Below, piece after piece: positions 45,038 through 54,577 of a stretch of 64,000 bases of DNA; the first letter of the stretch is position 1; each line of letters begins with the position of its first letter. The notes under the pieces were generated by a model that worked only from the letters and a program-made list of their open reading frames with translations, was not told where the DNA came from and made no database searches. Location: contig NZ_UZWD01000018.1 in the NCBI RefSeq assembly GCF_900631955.1, forward strand, positions 1 through 64,000, read 5' to 3'. The translations under genes and the position numbers were made by a program. The DNA comes from Devosia equisanguinis (GTDB lineage Bacteria > Pseudomonadota > Alphaproteobacteria > Rhizobiales > Devosiaceae).

Positions 45038-45117
45038 GCCCCTGCCCCATCGGGAATGCGGGCGTTTTCTCGCCCAACGCCCCGATGTAGAATGGTACCA
45101 ATTCAAAGGAGAGCCTC

Positions 45118-45531
45118 ATGCTGAAACGCTATCTTTTCGTCCTGCCGATGCTTTTGCTGATCAGCCCAGGCCAGGCCGACGATGTGCTCGACGAGCTTTC
45201 CGCGCGCAGCCACGTGCCGGTGGGCGAGCTCGAGGATATCCTGGCCGATTGCGAGACCACGCAGATGGCGATGAATCTGTGCGCGTTCTACGATTTCGTC
45301 GAAGCGGACATGAACCTGGAAAAGATCGTGCAAGACAATGCCGAAGGCATGAGCAAGACCGAGACCAAGGCCCATCTCGATGAAATTGCTGCCTGGCGCA
45401 GCGAGGCGGAAGGTGAATGCAACGCCGCTGCCGACGAGGAAGCCGAGGGCGGCAGCATGCGACCGATGGTCTATTCGTATTGCATGCAGGAAAAGCTGGA
45501 CCAGCGCGCCACCGAGGAGGTGGAGGGATAG
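45118..45531 (+). CDS. LprI-like (DUF1311) secreted protein
   Basis: The protein has 137 residues, with AAAGGAGAG before the ATG. A signal peptide (about 1-20) is followed by a Cys-containing region that matches the LprI-type fold (PF07007): DCETTQMAMNLCAFYDFVEADMNLEKIV, then WRSEAEGECNAAADEEAEGGSMRPMVYSYCM. Four cysteines would pair into two disulfides. Some relatives inhibit lysozymes, but that is not shown for this branch. Confidence 0.88.
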   Translation: MLKRYLFVLPMLLLISPGQADDVLDELSARSHVPVGELEDILADCETTQMAMNLCAFYDFVEADMNLEKIVQDNAEGMSKTETKAHLDEIAAWRSEAEGECNAAADEEAEGGSMRPMVYSYCMQEKLDQRATEEVEG

Positions 45532-45544
45532 CGTAGAGCCAGGG

Positions 45545-45565
45545 CCCTCGGGTCAGGCCCGAGGG
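45545..45565. repeat. Dispersed palindrome, family 1, copy 3
   Basis: Arms CCCTCGGG and CCCGAGGG enclose TCAGG. It lies between the converging ends of the LprI-like gene and pyrC, so it could act as a bidirectional transcript end. Confidence 0.85.
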
Positions 45566-45596
45566 TGACGATCGGGTAGGCGATCGCTGCAGGACA

Positions 45597-46925
45597 CTAA
45601 CCCTGCGGCAGGGCTTCGAGGAAGCGCATGGGTTGGCCCTTGTTGGGGGTGAGCAATTCGCCCTGCCACATGACCTTGTGACCACGCACCACGGCGCCTA
45701 CCGGCCAGCCGGTGACAGTGACACCGTCATAGGGGGTCCAGCCGGCACGGCTCCTGATCCAGTCATTGGTGATGGTCTCGCGGCGCTTCATGTCGACGAT
45801 GGTGAGGTCGGCGTCATAGCCGACGGCGATGCGGCCCTTGTTGGCGATACCGAAGAGGCGATTGGAGCCATGGCTGGTCATGTCGACGAAGCGTTGCAGG
45901 CTCAGCCGCCCGGCATTGACGTGATCGAGCATGGTCGGGACCAGCGTCTGCACGCCAGTCATGCCGGAATGGCTCTGCGGATAGGGATGGTCCTTTTCTT
46001 CGCGCGTATGCGGCGCGTGGTCTGAGCCCAGAATGTCGGCGACGCCATTGGCGACGCCCTTCCAGATGCCCTCGCGATGCGCCTTGTCGCGCACCGGCGG
46101 GTTCATCTGGGCATAGGTGCCGAGACGTGTGTAAGCGGTTTCGTCGAGGGTCAGGTGGTGCGGGGTGACCTCGACCGAGGCCACGTCCTTGTGGTCGGCG
46201 AGATAGGCGATTTCTTCCCTGGTCGAGATATGCAGAACGTGGATGCGTTTGCCGGTCTTGCGGGCGAGGTTGACGAGGCGCGTGGTGCAGCTCATCGCCA
46301 CTTCGGGCGAGCGCCAGACGGGATGGCTGGAGGGATCGCCTGGGACGCGTAGATGCTTGCGCTCCTCGAGCATATATTCGTCTTCGGAATGGAAGGCAGC
46401 GCGGCGGGAAATCGCCTGCAAAATGGCCTCGACGCCGGCATCGTCCTGGACCAGCAGCGATCCGGTGGAAGAGCCCATAAACACCTTTACGCCAGCGCAG
46501 CCGGGGAGCTTTTCGAGCATGGGCAGTTCGGCGACATTGTCGTGAGTGCCGCCGATATAGAAAGCGAAATCGCAGTGCATGCGGTTGGTGCCGGCGGCGA
46601 TCTTGGCTTCAAAGGTCTCGCGCGTGGTGGTCAGCGGATTGGTATTGGGCATTTCGAAGACGCCGGTGACGCCGCCCATAACGGCGCCGAGCGAGCCGGT
46701 TTCGAGGTCTTCCTTGTGGGTGAGGCCGGGCTCGCGGAAGTGGACCTGGGTGTCGATGACGCCGGGGAGGATATGCAGGCCCTTGCAGTCGACGATTTCG
46801 GCGGCACTGCCGTCGATGGCGCCCAGCGCCACGATGCGACCGTCCTTCACCGCAATGTCGGCCAGCCCCTCGCCATCGTGATTGACCAGGGTGGCGTTCT
46901 TGAAAATCGTGTCGTACTGCGCCAT
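45597..46925 (-). CDS. pyrC: Dihydroorotase
   Basis: The protein has 442 residues from MAQYDTIFKNATLVNHDGEG; the open frame extends about 60 codons upstream across the ygfZ promoter and is not protein-like. It is a type of dihydroorotase found free or in multifunctional complexes, and closes carbamoyl-aspartate to dihydroorotate in pyrimidine synthesis. The amidohydrolase metal sites are DTQVHFREPG, GVKVFMGSSTG (carbamylated Lys region), HVLHIST, TPHHLTL and GSDHAPHT with the catalytic Asp. It is divergent from ygfZ. Confidence 0.93.
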   Translation of the reverse strand: MAQYDTIFKNATLVNHDGEGLADIAVKDGRIVALGAIDGSAAEIVDCKGLHILPGVIDTQVHFREPGLTHKEDLETGSLGAVMGGVTGVFEMPNTNPLTTTRETFEAKIAAGTNRMHCDFAFYIGGTHDNVAELPMLEKLPGCAGVKVFMGSSTGSLLVQDDAGVEAILQAISRRAAFHSEDEYMLEERKHLRVPGDPSSHPVWRSPEVAMSCTTRLVNLARKTGKRIHVLHISTREEIAYLADHKDVASVEVTPHHLTLDETAYTRLGTYAQMNPPVRDKAHREGIWKGVANGVADILGSDHAPHTREEKDHPYPQSHSGMTGVQTLVPTMLDHVNAGRLSLQRFVDMTSHGSNRLFGIANKGRIAVGYDADLTIVDMKRRETITNDWIRSRAGWTPYDGVTVTGWPVGAVVRGHKVMWQGELLTPNKGQPMRFLEALPQG

Positions 46926-46990
46926 GTCTTCGGTCCTGCTGCTGGTCACCTCCGGCCGGTTTAGCATGGGTGTTCCGAGAGGCAAGCCAG

Positions 46991-47818
46991 ATGACCACCT
47001 ATCTTCGCGCCGACCGCGCCGTCTTCCGCTTTTCGGGGCCCGAGGCCCATCGCCTGCTGAACGATGTAGTGACAGGGCAAATTCCGGATAGCGGCGAGGT
47101 CGCGGCGGCATGGGCGCTGCTATCGCCGCAGGGCAAGATCCTGGCCGAGGGGTTGGCGGGCCATGCCGAGGAGGCGCTGTGGCTGGATGTGCACCAGTCG
47201 GTGGCCGACGATTTTTTCAAGCGCATGCGCATGTACAAGCTGCGCGCCAAGGTCGAAATCGAGGATTTGCGCGCTACACATCGCGCGGGTTTTGCGCAGG
47301 AGGCCGGACTGGAGGGGGTACGCCATACTGACCGGCTTGGTCCTGTGGACCTGGGGTGGCGCGTGATTGCGCCGGTGGAGGATACCACAGGCTGGGTGCA
47401 GGATGACGGCGTCTACCAAAAAGAGCGCATCGCTGCCGGCATCCTGCATCAGGGCAATGACTTCCCCGCCAATGACGCCTTTGCCCACGATATCGGTCTC
47501 GACATTCTCGACGGCATCGACTTCGCCAAGGGGTGTTATGTCGGGCAGGAAGTGGTCAGCCGCATGAAGCATCGCGGCACGGCGCGGCGGCGGCCGGTGA
47601 TCGTTTCGGGCATTGACGCGCCGGCGGGCAGCGCAGTGGTCGCGGGCGGGCGCGAGGCGGGCACGATCGGCCAGGTGGTCGATGGACAGGCCGTCGCCAT
47701 TTTGCGGCTCGACCGGATCAGCGATGCTGGTGCGGCGACGGTGGATGGCAAGCCGGTGAGTTTGGAACTGCCGGTCTGGGCAAGCTACACTTTTGGCGAG
47801 GCCGGCGCGGAGGAGTAG
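46991..47818 (+). CDS. ygfZ: YgfZ/IBA57-type folate-binding Fe-S cluster maintenance protein
   Basis: The protein has 275 residues from MTTYLRADRAVFRFSGPEA, with GAGG upstream. It has the GcvT-like fold (HRLLNDVVTGQI, ALLSPQGKILAE) and the YgfZ signature KGCYVGQEVVSRMKHRG at about residue 180, with its invariant cysteine. The family supports assembly or repair of [4Fe-4S] enzymes through tetrahydrofolate. Several Fe-S enzyme clients are likely, including IspH encoded further right. Confidence 0.93.
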   Translation: MTTYLRADRAVFRFSGPEAHRLLNDVVTGQIPDSGEVAAAWALLSPQGKILAEGLAGHAEEALWLDVHQSVADDFFKRMRMYKLRAKVEIEDLRATHRAGFAQEAGLEGVRHTDRLGPVDLGWRVIAPVEDTTGWVQDDGVYQKERIAAGILHQGNDFPANDAFAHDIGLDILDGIDFAKGCYVGQEVVSRMKHRGTARRRPVIVSGIDAPAGSAVVAGGREAGTIGQVVDGQAVAILRLDRISDAGAATVDGKPVSLELPVWASYTFGEAGAEE

Positions 47819-47833
47819 GGCTGGCGGTTGAAG

Positions 47834-47854
47834 CCCTCGGGTCGAGCCCTAGGG
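47834..47854. repeat. Dispersed palindrome, family 1, copy 4
   Basis: Arms CCCTCGGG and CCCTAGGG (one mismatch) enclose TCGAG. It lies between the converging ends of ygfZ and the hemerythrin gene. Confidence 0.75.
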
Positions 47855-47903
47855 CGGAATGGGGCACGGGGAGGCAGTTTGCCAGAGGCCAAGCTGGCTG
47901 GCC

Positions 47904-48467
47904 TTAAACCCCGATGTCGAAATAGCCCAGGGCGTCGCCAATGGCGTCTTCTTCGTAGCCGAGATGGCTGAGGAGGACGGTTTCGAGGGCGCGGAAAACG
48001 CTGACGGCGGCATCAAAATTGTCACGACCGGGCGCATCGGCGAGGGCAATCAGCCCATCGATCAGCTTTTCGAGCAGGGTGTGCACCACCACATGCTCAG
48101 CCTGCAGGCGATCGGCAATCGCCTTGAAGGCGGGGCTCTGATCGGCCAGCGCCGGGAAGATGGCCACGTCCTCGATGGAGTGATGGCCATGGACGAACTG
48201 GCAATATTGGCCACACAGCGTGCCGAAGCGCCGATAGTTCGAGACCATGACGAGGTCGGCGGTTTCTGTCTTGACTTCGGCGACGCTGGCCTTGCCTTCA
48301 CCGGCGCGCTCGATCAGGCGGCCAAGCACGACCATGTTGTCGCGCAGATGGTCATGGATCATGCGCAGGTGCTGGCCGGGCAGCTTTTGCACTTCGGTTA
48401 TGCCCGGAAGATCGGGAATGGCAGGGCGCGTGGCGTCGTCGAGAAATTGGATATCTTTGAGTAGCAT
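47904..48467 (-). CDS. Hemerythrin domain-containing protein
   Basis: The protein has 187 residues. A four-helix hemerythrin fold (PF01814) is suggested by regularly placed His/Glu/Asp: QHLRMIHDHLRDNMVVL, CQFVHGHHSIEDVAIFP, EHVVVHTLLEKLIDGL and ETVLLSHLGYEEDAIGDAL. These would bind a di-iron centre for oxygen, NO or redox sensing. The two central cysteines (LCGQYCQ) are extra. Related stand-alone hemerythrins lack a known specific role. Confidence 0.9.
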   Translation of the reverse strand: MLLKDIQFLDDATRPAIPDLPGITEVQKLPGQHLRMIHDHLRDNMVVLGRLIERAGEGKASVAEVKTETADLVMVSNYRRFGTLCGQYCQFVHGHHSIEDVAIFPALADQSPAFKAIADRLQAEHVVVHTLLEKLIDGLIALADAPGRDNFDAAVSVFRALETVLLSHLGYEEDAIGDALGYFDIGV

Positions 48468-48583
48468 GTAGCAGAGATGGTGCTGCCGGAGTGCCGTCGC
48501 AAGAAGGCACAGTGGGAGAACCGGGAAGAAAGAAGTCCCCGACTTCGTGCCATTCGAGCGTAGCTCTCATGGCCTTCTCAGTT

Positions 48584-48606
48584 AAAAACGCGCCACTGGC
48601 GCGTTT
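48584..48606 (-). terminator. Rho-independent terminator of the FAD oxidase gene
   Basis: Perfect 9-bp arms AAACGCGCC and GGCGCGTTT (48586-48594, 48598-48606) enclose a 3-base loop; leftward, T residues follow. It lies 3 bases after the stop. Confidence 0.9.
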
Positions 48607-48609
48607 GCC

Positions 48610-50034
48610 CTATGGCACAGTTCGAAGCATTTTTCCCGGATTGAGAATGCCATTGGGGTCTAGGGCGAACTTGATGGCGCGCATCATTTCGAGGGCGACG
48701 GGATCTTTGACGCGCTGCAGCAGGTCGACCTTGAGCTGGCCGATGCCGTGTTCGGCAGAAACCGAGCCGCCATGGCGCAGCACCACCTCATAGATCACCT
48801 CGTGCATGGCCTCGTCATATTGGGCCATGAAGGCCTTGGGGTCGGCGCCGAGCGGCATGGAGAAGTTGAAGTGGATATTGCCGTCGCCCATATGGCCGAA
48901 CGGCACCGGGCGAATGCCCGGCACCAGCTTTTCGGCGGCGGCGCTGCCCTCGCGGATCAGCGCGGGAATGGCGGCGATGGGCACCGAGACGTCGTGCTTG
49001 ATCGAGGCGCCCTCGCGCGACTGGCACTCGCTCATCTGCTCGCGGAAGGCCCACATGCGGGTGCGGTCGGCCAGCGATTCGGCGATTGTGGCGTCGGCGA
49101 TGAGGTTTTCCTCGAAGGCGGCTTCCAGAGCCGATTGCAACGCGCCGGGAGCGGAACCGGCCATGCGGCTCATTTCGATCAGCGCATACCAGGGAGAGGC
49201 ACTGGCGGTGGGATCGGCATCGAGCATGCCGTGACGCAGCTGGATGTCGAGGCCGATATGGGGGATGAGCTCGAAGGCGTTGAGGCGGCCGCCGGCGCGC
49301 TGGCGCATCAGCTGAAACAGATCGAGCGCCGCATCGGGCGAGGCGACATTGACCAGCGCGGTCTCATAATCCTCGGGCAAGGGATAAAGCTTCAGCGATG
49401 CCGCGGTGATGATGCCCAGCGTGCCTTCGGCGCCGACAAGCAGGTCCTTGAGATCATAGCCGGTATTGTCCTTTTTGAGGGCGTTGAGCCCATGATAGAG
49501 CCGGCCGTCGGCGAGGACTGCCTCGACACCCATGGTCAGTTCGCGGGCATTGCCATAGGCGAGGACGTTGACGCCACCGGCATTGGAGGAGAGCACGCCG
49601 CCAATGCGGGCCGAACCCTGCGAGGCCAGCCATAGCGGGAAAATCGTCCCGGCGGCTTCGGCGGCCTTATGGGCGTTTTCGAGGATGACGCCGGCTTCGG
49701 CGACCATGACACCGGCGGCACTGTCGACAGAGCGGATGCGGTCGAGCCGGGCAAGGCTCATAATGACCTCATCGCCCCGCAGCGGCACCTGGGCACCCAC
49801 AAGGCCAGTATTGCCGCCTTGTGGGATGATAGCCACGCGGTTCTGGTTGGCCCAGCGCAGCACTGCCTGCACCGCCGCGACATCGGGCGGTGTGACCACG
49901 GCAGCAGCCGTCGTGTGGAAGCGCTTGCGCGGCTCGTTGAGCCAGGCGCCCATTTTCTCGACCTCACCGACGACATGGGCGCTGCCGACGATATCGGCGA
50001 GGGCAGAGACGATCTGGGCGGCGGAAAGGGACAT
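48610..50034 (-). CDS. FAD-binding oxidoreductase, GlcD / D-2-hydroxyglutarate dehydrogenase-like
   Basis: The protein has 474 residues from [22 protein letters not shown]; the frame runs further upstream into the fabI leader and is not coding there. The FAD-binding domain (PF01565) has [18 protein letters not shown] and [13 protein letters not shown]; the C-terminal FAD-oxidase domain (PF02913) has [17 protein letters not shown] and [15 protein letters not shown], with the zinc-type histidines. The family oxidises D-2-hydroxyacids such as D-2-hydroxyglutarate, D-lactate or glycolate. Single-subunit form and motifs favour the D2HGDH group. It is divergent from fabI. Confidence 0.9.
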   Translation of the reverse strand: MSLSAAQIVSALADIVGSAHVVGEVEKMGAWLNEPRKRFHTTAAAVVTPPDVAAVQAVLRWANQNRVAIIPQGGNTGLVGAQVPLRGDEVIMSLARLDRIRSVDSAAGVMVAEAGVILENAHKAAEAAGTIFPLWLASQGSARIGGVLSSNAGGVNVLAYGNARELTMGVEAVLADGRLYHGLNALKKDNTGYDLKDLLVGAEGTLGIITAASLKLYPLPEDYETALVNVASPDAALDLFQLMRQRAGGRLNAFELIPHIGLDIQLRHGMLDADPTASASPWYALIEMSRMAGSAPGALQSALEAAFEENLIADATIAESLADRTRMWAFREQMSECQSREGASIKHDVSVPIAAIPALIREGSAAAEKLVPGIRPVPFGHMGDGNIHFNFSMPLGADPKAFMAQYDEAMHEVIYEVVLRHGGSVSAEHGIGQLKVDLLQRVKDPVALEMMRAIKFALDPNGILNPGKMLRTVP

Positions 50035-50137
50035 GGAAAACCCCGGAAACAGGAGAGACGCGCGGCAGGCAACCTTGCCCGCCCCTGCCCCCATGTGCCA
50101 CAACCGGACAAACGACTCCAGCAAGGGAAATCCAACA

Positions 50138-50947
50138 ATGGCCACTGGATTGATGGCAGGCAAGCGCGGACTGATCATGGGCCTCGCCAACAACCGCTCG
50201 ATCGCCTGGGGCATTGCCAAGCAATTGCACGCACAGGGCGCCGAGCTGGCGTTTTCCTATCAGGGCGAGGCGCTGAAGCGCCGCGTCGAGCCTTTGGCTG
50301 CCGAGGTCGGCTCGGACTTCCTCGTGGAATGCGACGTGTCCGACGAAGCCGCGATGGACGAGACCTTCCGCCAGATCAAGGACAAGTGGGGCTCGATCGA
50401 TTTCGTGGTGCACGCCATCGGCTTTTCCAACAAGGAAGAACTCGAAGGCCGCTATATCGAGACCAGCCGCGACAATTTTGCGCTGACCATGGACATCTCG
50501 GTCTATTCCTTCACCGCCGTCGCCAAGCGCGCCGAACCGCTGATGAACCCGGGCGGGGCGCTGTTGACGCTGACCTATTACGGCGCGGTCAAATATGTGC
50601 CGAACTACAATGTGATGGGCGTGGCCAAGGCGGCGCTGGAAGCTTCGGTGCGCTACCTGGCGGTCGATCTCGGCAAGAAGGGCATTCGCGTCAACGGCAT
50701 TTCGGCCGGGGCCATCAAGACCCTGGCCGCCTCTGGCATTTCCGGCCTGCGCGACATGCTGCACTGGCAGGAAGCCAATTCGGCGCTGCGCAAGAACGTC
50801 TCGATCGACGATGTGGGCGGCGCGGCCACCTATCTGCTGTCGGACCTGGCGGGCGGCGTGACCGGCGAAATCCACTATGTCGATGCCGGTTTCAATGTCG
50901 TCGGCATGAAACTTCTGGATGATAATTCCACCGAAGCCGAAGCCTAG
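50138..50947 (+). CDS. fabI: Enoyl-[acyl-carrier-protein] reductase (NADH)
   Basis: The protein has 269 residues from [33 protein letters not shown] precedes the ATG. It is an SDR of the FabI type, reducing trans-2-enoyl-ACP in the last step of fatty acid elongation. The nucleotide loop is [13 protein letters not shown], the active site has Tyr147/148, Tyr157 and Lys164 ([18 protein letters not shown]), and [17 protein letters not shown] covers the substrate lid. The downstream histidine phosphatase gene follows at 54 bases and may be co-transcribed. Confidence 0.95.
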   Translation: MATGLMAGKRGLIMGLANNRSIAWGIAKQLHAQGAELAFSYQGEALKRRVEPLAAEVGSDFLVECDVSDEAAMDETFRQIKDKWGSIDFVVHAIGFSNKEELEGRYIETSRDNFALTMDISVYSFTAVAKRAEPLMNPGGALLTLTYYGAVKYVPNYNVMGVAKAALEASVRYLAVDLGKKGIRVNGISAGAIKTLAASGISGLRDMLHWQEANSALRKNVSIDDVGGAATYLLSDLAGGVTGEIHYVDAGFNVVGMKLLDDNSTEAEA

Positions 50948-51001
50948 ACCCGTTCATAGGCCCAACGAAAGGGGCGCGCCGGTGGCGGCGCGCATGTGAC
51001 C

Positions 51002-51622
51002 ATGGTTGCCCTTGTCTGGCCGGAAATCTACTTCATCCGGCATGGCGAAACGCCCTGGAACGCCGAACGGCGCTATCAGGGCCGCCGCGACATTCCGCTC
51101 AATGACAAGGGCCGTGGCCAGGCGAGCCAGAACGGCAAGACGCTGGCCGCCCTTTTCAAGGCGCGCGGGCTCGACCCGCTTGCCTTCGAGTGGCATGCCT
51201 CGCCTTTGGGACGCACCCGCGAAACCATGGATCGCGTCCGCGCCGGTTTCGACCAGCACCTGCCTGACGTACAGTACGATGTGCGGCTGATGGAAATTTC
51301 CTTCGGCGTGCTCGAGGGCAGCCTTCATGACGAGCTGCCGGAACATATGGCGGTGGCCCCTGGCGATCGTGATGAAAGCTATTGGGAATTCCGCCCCGAG
51401 GCCGGCGAAAACTATCGCGACGTCGAGGCCCGGCTGGTGGAATTTGCTGGCGTGCTCAAGGGGCCCTCGGTGGTGGTTTCCCATGGCGGCATTGCCCGGA
51501 CGCTGCGCGCACTGATCGAACGCGCACCCATTGTCGAAGTGATCAACTGGGCCCCGCCGCAGGACGTGATCATGCATTTCACGCCCGGCAAGATGGAATT
51601 GCTCACGGCTGCAGACGTCTAG
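51002..51622 (+). CDS. Histidine phosphatase family protein
   Basis: The protein has 206 residues from MVALVWPEIYFIRHGETPWN; a GTG two codons upstream is an alternative. The phosphohistidine motif RHGETPWN, the second Arg in SPLGRTRET, the Glu region EISFGVLEGS and the late His in VVSHGGIARTL form the complete catalytic set of the phosphoglycerate mutase-like superfamily (PF00300). A phosphatase role is more likely than mutase; the substrate is unknown. The stop shares a base with the next gene's GTG. Confidence 0.92.
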   Translation: MVALVWPEIYFIRHGETPWNAERRYQGRRDIPLNDKGRGQASQNGKTLAALFKARGLDPLAFEWHASPLGRTRETMDRVRAGFDQHLPDVQYDVRLMEISFGVLEGSLHDELPEHMAVAPGDRDESYWEFRPEAGENYRDVEARLVEFAGVLKGPSVVVSHGGIARTLRALIERAPIVEVINWAPPQDVIMHFTPGKMELLTAADV

Positions 51623-52665
51623 TGCGGTGCGTGAGGGGACACGCGCTCGGGCGCTTGCTTGCTGCACTGGGCTTTGCGGTAGCACTATCGGCCTCCTGTG
51701 CGCCTTCGTGGGCGCAGGGCGAGGGTGACGACTACATTGTCGAATTCGGAGTGCTCGAGAGAGGTGGCATGAAGCGTCTCGCGGCCGTGCTCAACGATAT
51801 GGATAGCCTGCTCGCAGACGGCCCGACATCCACAGCGCAACTGCGTCCGCTTGCCGATCTCGATCCGGATGCGCTCTATACCAACGCCACGGGCAAGCTG
51901 CCCGGCATTTTCGAGGTGCAGCGCGACATCAATGACGGCTCGCCCCATCAGGTGAAGCTGTCGGTAATTTTTGGCTCGACGCAGAACCGGGACAGTTTCG
52001 AGGCGCTGCTGACACGTCGATTTGGAGCGCCTGACGACGCCTGCAGCATCAGCGGCTACCAGCATTGGCAGCTTGCCCGAGACCGGTCGATGCGCTGGCA
52101 GCAACTCGACTACAATAGCAACCATGTCGAAATCGCAGTGCGCGCTTCTCCTCCGCTTGACGCCAATTGCGTGCCCAGCGCCACCGATAGCGCACAGCTT
52201 CTCGTGCCCGAGCAATTGATGGAATTCATGCAGCGCCTCCGCGACGAGCTGGTGCCGTTCGGCGACGAACATGCCTTTCGCGCGTGGATGAGCCGCTATG
52301 GCAAGGCGGAGGAAAACAGATCGGACGAGTGCACGCTCAGTATCAGCATGCCGGCTCCGTCGCTGGATGCGCCTGTCATTGAAGGGCTCAACGGCTTTGT
52401 GTTCCTGCATGGCCAGGCGGATATCTGCAGCGGCGAAGCGTTGTCCGCCCTCATCCTCTCCTCACAGGTGGAAGCCGATATGTTTGCCATGGACAAGTTT
52501 ACTGCTGCAGCGGAAGCCGTTCTTGGTTCCTCAATCCCTGGTTGCAGCGATGCATCCCAGACCGTCTGGCCATTGGGCGAGGACCGGAGCTTTGTTCTGG
52601 CCAAGACCTATATGTCGGTCTCAGCCTATGTCTATAACCAGCCGCCGAACGATATCGGCTGCTAG
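51622..52665 (+). CDS. Secreted/periplasmic protein of unknown function, GTG start
   Basis: The protein has 347 residues from a GTG that overlaps the preceding TAG by one base; a GTG three codons on is also possible. A signal peptide (RGHALGRLLAALGFAVALSASCAPSWA) is followed by a soluble protein rich in Asp, Gln and Ser. It includes FEVQRDINDGSPHQVKLSVIFGS, DYNSNHVEIAVRASPP and AYVYNQPPNDIGC. Six or so cysteines suggest disulfides. I recognise no family. Coupling to the phosphatase gene suggests shared expression only. Confidence 0.7.
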   Translation: MRCVRGHALGRLLAALGFAVALSASCAPSWAQGEGDDYIVEFGVLERGGMKRLAAVLNDMDSLLADGPTSTAQLRPLADLDPDALYTNATGKLPGIFEVQRDINDGSPHQVKLSVIFGSTQNRDSFEALLTRRFGAPDDACSISGYQHWQLARDRSMRWQQLDYNSNHVEIAVRASPPLDANCVPSATDSAQLLVPEQLMEFMQRLRDELVPFGDEHAFRAWMSRYGKAEENRSDECTLSISMPAPSLDAPVIEGLNGFVFLHGQADICSGEALSALILSSQVEADMFAMDKFTAAAEAVLGSSIPGCSDASQTVWPLGEDRSFVLAKTYMSVSAYVYNQPPNDIGC

Positions 52666-52739
52666 GGGCCGCGCGATGAAAGCGGTTTCCCTCGCGCCGC
52701 AAAAGGCTTTATGAAGGCGCCAATACGAGGCGAGCATCC

Positions 52740-53855
52740 ATGTCTTTCAATACGTTCGGGCATCTTTTCCGTTTTACCACCTGGGGCGAAAGCCATGGGC
52801 CGGCGCTTGGCGTGGTGGTGGATGGCTGCCCGCCGGGTATTGCCCTCACCCCCGAAATGATCCAGCGGGACCTCGATCGCCGCAAGCCGGGGCAATCCAA
52901 GTTTACCACCCAGCGCCGCGAAGCGGACGAGGTGAAAATTCTCTCCGGCGTGTTCGAGGACGAGCGCACGGATGGGCCGCGTACCACGGGCACGCCGATT
53001 TCGCTGGTGATCGAGAATACCGACCAGCGTTCCAAGGACTATTCGGATATCCGCGACAAATATCGTCCGGGCCATGCCGACTACACCTATGACCAGAAAT
53101 ACGGCATTCGCGACTATCGCGGTGGCGGCCGCACCTCGGCGCGCGAAACGGCGGCGCGCGTGGCGGCGGGGGCCATTGCCCGGCAGGTTCTCTCGGGCGT
53201 CACCATTCGCGCCAGCCTCGTGCAAGTGGGGCCGCACAAGATCGACTACAACAATTTCGACTGGGACCAGGTCGACCAGAACCCGCTATTCTGTGCCGAT
53301 GCCCAGGCGGCGGCGCTGTGGGCCGACTATCTCGATGGCATCCGCAAGGACGGCAACTCGGTGGGCGCGGTGATTGAGGTGGTCGCCGAAGGCGTGCCCG
53401 CCGGCTGGGGCGCGCCGATCTATGGCAAGCTGAGCGCGGATCTGGCCTCGGCGATGATGAGCATCAATGCGGTCAAAGCTGTCGAAATCGGCGATGGGTT
53501 CGATGCGGCTGGTCTCACCGGTGTGGAGAACGCCGACCAAATGCGCGCGGGGACGGACCGACCCTATTTCCTCTCCAATCATGCCGGCGGCATTCTCGGC
53601 GGGATTTCCAACGGCGATCCCATCGTCTGCCGCTTTGCGGTCAAGCCGACATCCTCGATCATCACCCCGCGCCAGACGGTGACGACGGGCAATGAGGATA
53701 CCGACATCATCACCAAGGGTCGCCATGACCCCTGCGTCGGCATCCGCGCCGTGCCGGTGGGCGAGGCGATGATGGCGCTGGTCCTGGCCGATCACATGCT
53801 GCGCCACCGCGGCCAGACCGGGCGCGAAGGCGCGGTGGGTTTTCAGCGGAACTGA
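52740..53855 (+). CDS. aroC: Chorismate synthase
   Basis: The protein has 371 residues and starts [20 protein letters not shown]. It converts EPSP to chorismate, using reduced FMN. Conserved parts are [65 protein letters not shown] and the late [11 protein letters not shown] and [14 protein letters not shown]. Length and motifs are those of a complete enzyme. It ends near a family 2 hairpin, facing a convergent gene. Confidence 0.97.
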   Translation: MSFNTFGHLFRFTTWGESHGPALGVVVDGCPPGIALTPEMIQRDLDRRKPGQSKFTTQRREADEVKILSGVFEDERTDGPRTTGTPISLVIENTDQRSKDYSDIRDKYRPGHADYTYDQKYGIRDYRGGGRTSARETAARVAAGAIARQVLSGVTIRASLVQVGPHKIDYNNFDWDQVDQNPLFCADAQAAALWADYLDGIRKDGNSVGAVIEVVAEGVPAGWGAPIYGKLSADLASAMMSINAVKAVEIGDGFDAAGLTGVENADQMRAGTDRPYFLSNHAGGILGGISNGDPIVCRFAVKPTSSIITPRQTVTTGNEDTDIITKGRHDPCVGIRAVPVGEAMMALVLADHMLRHRGQTGREGAVGFQRN

Positions 53856-53888
53856 ATTTTTCCCAGGTTTTAGCGCAGTGAGCGCCAT

Positions 53889-53910
53889 CCTCTCCCGCGA
53901 AGGGAAGAGG
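53889..53910. repeat. GC-rich hairpin, family 2, copy 2
   Basis: CCTCTCCC and GGGAAGAGG form an imperfect stem around GCGAA. It lies between the converging ends of aroC and the small secreted gene. Confidence 0.6.
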
Positions 53911-53943
53911 GAAGGCCACGCGGCGCGCAGACGGCAATCACGC

Positions 53944-54492
53944 TTAGGGGCAGGTGGCGACGACCGGCTCGGCGGCTTGCAGAATGGCGTCGACCTGGAA
54001 GCGCACCGAGAGCGTCCTGGTATTGGCCGGGGTCATGCGCAGGGTCAGGTTGGTGACGCCGGCCAGGCTATCGACGAAGGCGCGAGCGTCGCGCGGGTTA
54101 TCGATGAGGATGGCCGTATTGTCGGGATTGACCGGCAGGGTGCTGGAGCGGCGTTGCAGATCGTATTGTAGCGTCAGGCCCGCATCGCGTCCGAGCGCGG
54201 AAATGTTGTTTCCGGCAAAGCCGAAAGCGATCTGCAGGCCTTTTGCTTCGCAGGAAATGGTGATCGTTGCCGGGGCACGGCCGCTGGGGCGTGCCGGGAT
54301 CAACTGTTCCGATTCGACCACTGCGCTGCTGGTGGCAACGGCACCGGGATCGGGGCGGAAAACGGCGTCATAGCAGGCGAGCCGTTCTTCGGCTGATGCA
54401 ATGGGTGCGCACTGGGCGCCGCTTTGGGCGAAGGCGGGTGCCGATGGCACGACGAGCAGTGGCAGAACAAGCAGTGCCGTCAGACTTTTCAC
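53944..54492 (-). CDS. Secreted protein with VasI-like N-terminal motif
   Basis: The protein has 182 residues. The signal peptide is MKSLTALLVLPLLVVPSAPAFA. The mature start has CAPIASAEERLACYDAVF, a two-Cys motif shared with VasI-type and other small periplasmic proteins. A beta-rich domain follows: ATITISCEAKGLQIAFGFAGN, LTLQYDLQRRSSTLPV, ILIDNPRDARAFVDSLAG. There is no type VI secretion gene in the window, so a VasI role is not implied. It lies 85 bases downstream of the PPDK-like gene on the same strand. Confidence 0.75.
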   Translation of the reverse strand: MKSLTALLVLPLLVVPSAPAFAQSGAQCAPIASAEERLACYDAVFRPDPGAVATSSAVVESEQLIPARPSGRAPATITISCEAKGLQIAFGFAGNNISALGRDAGLTLQYDLQRRSSTLPVNPDNTAILIDNPRDARAFVDSLAGVTNLTLRMTPANTRTLSVRFQVDAILQAAEPVVATCP

Positions 54493-54577
54493 GGGCGCAA
54501 TTTTCCTTCCCTTGCGTCCGGCCTTGTTGCGGCCGGATCGAACGCTTTGTCCTATATAGGCATAATGTCCCGCAAAT

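Noticed and set aside
53944-54492. VasI-type type VI secretion protein
   Set aside because: Only the short Cys motif is shared, and no T6SS gene is present in the window.
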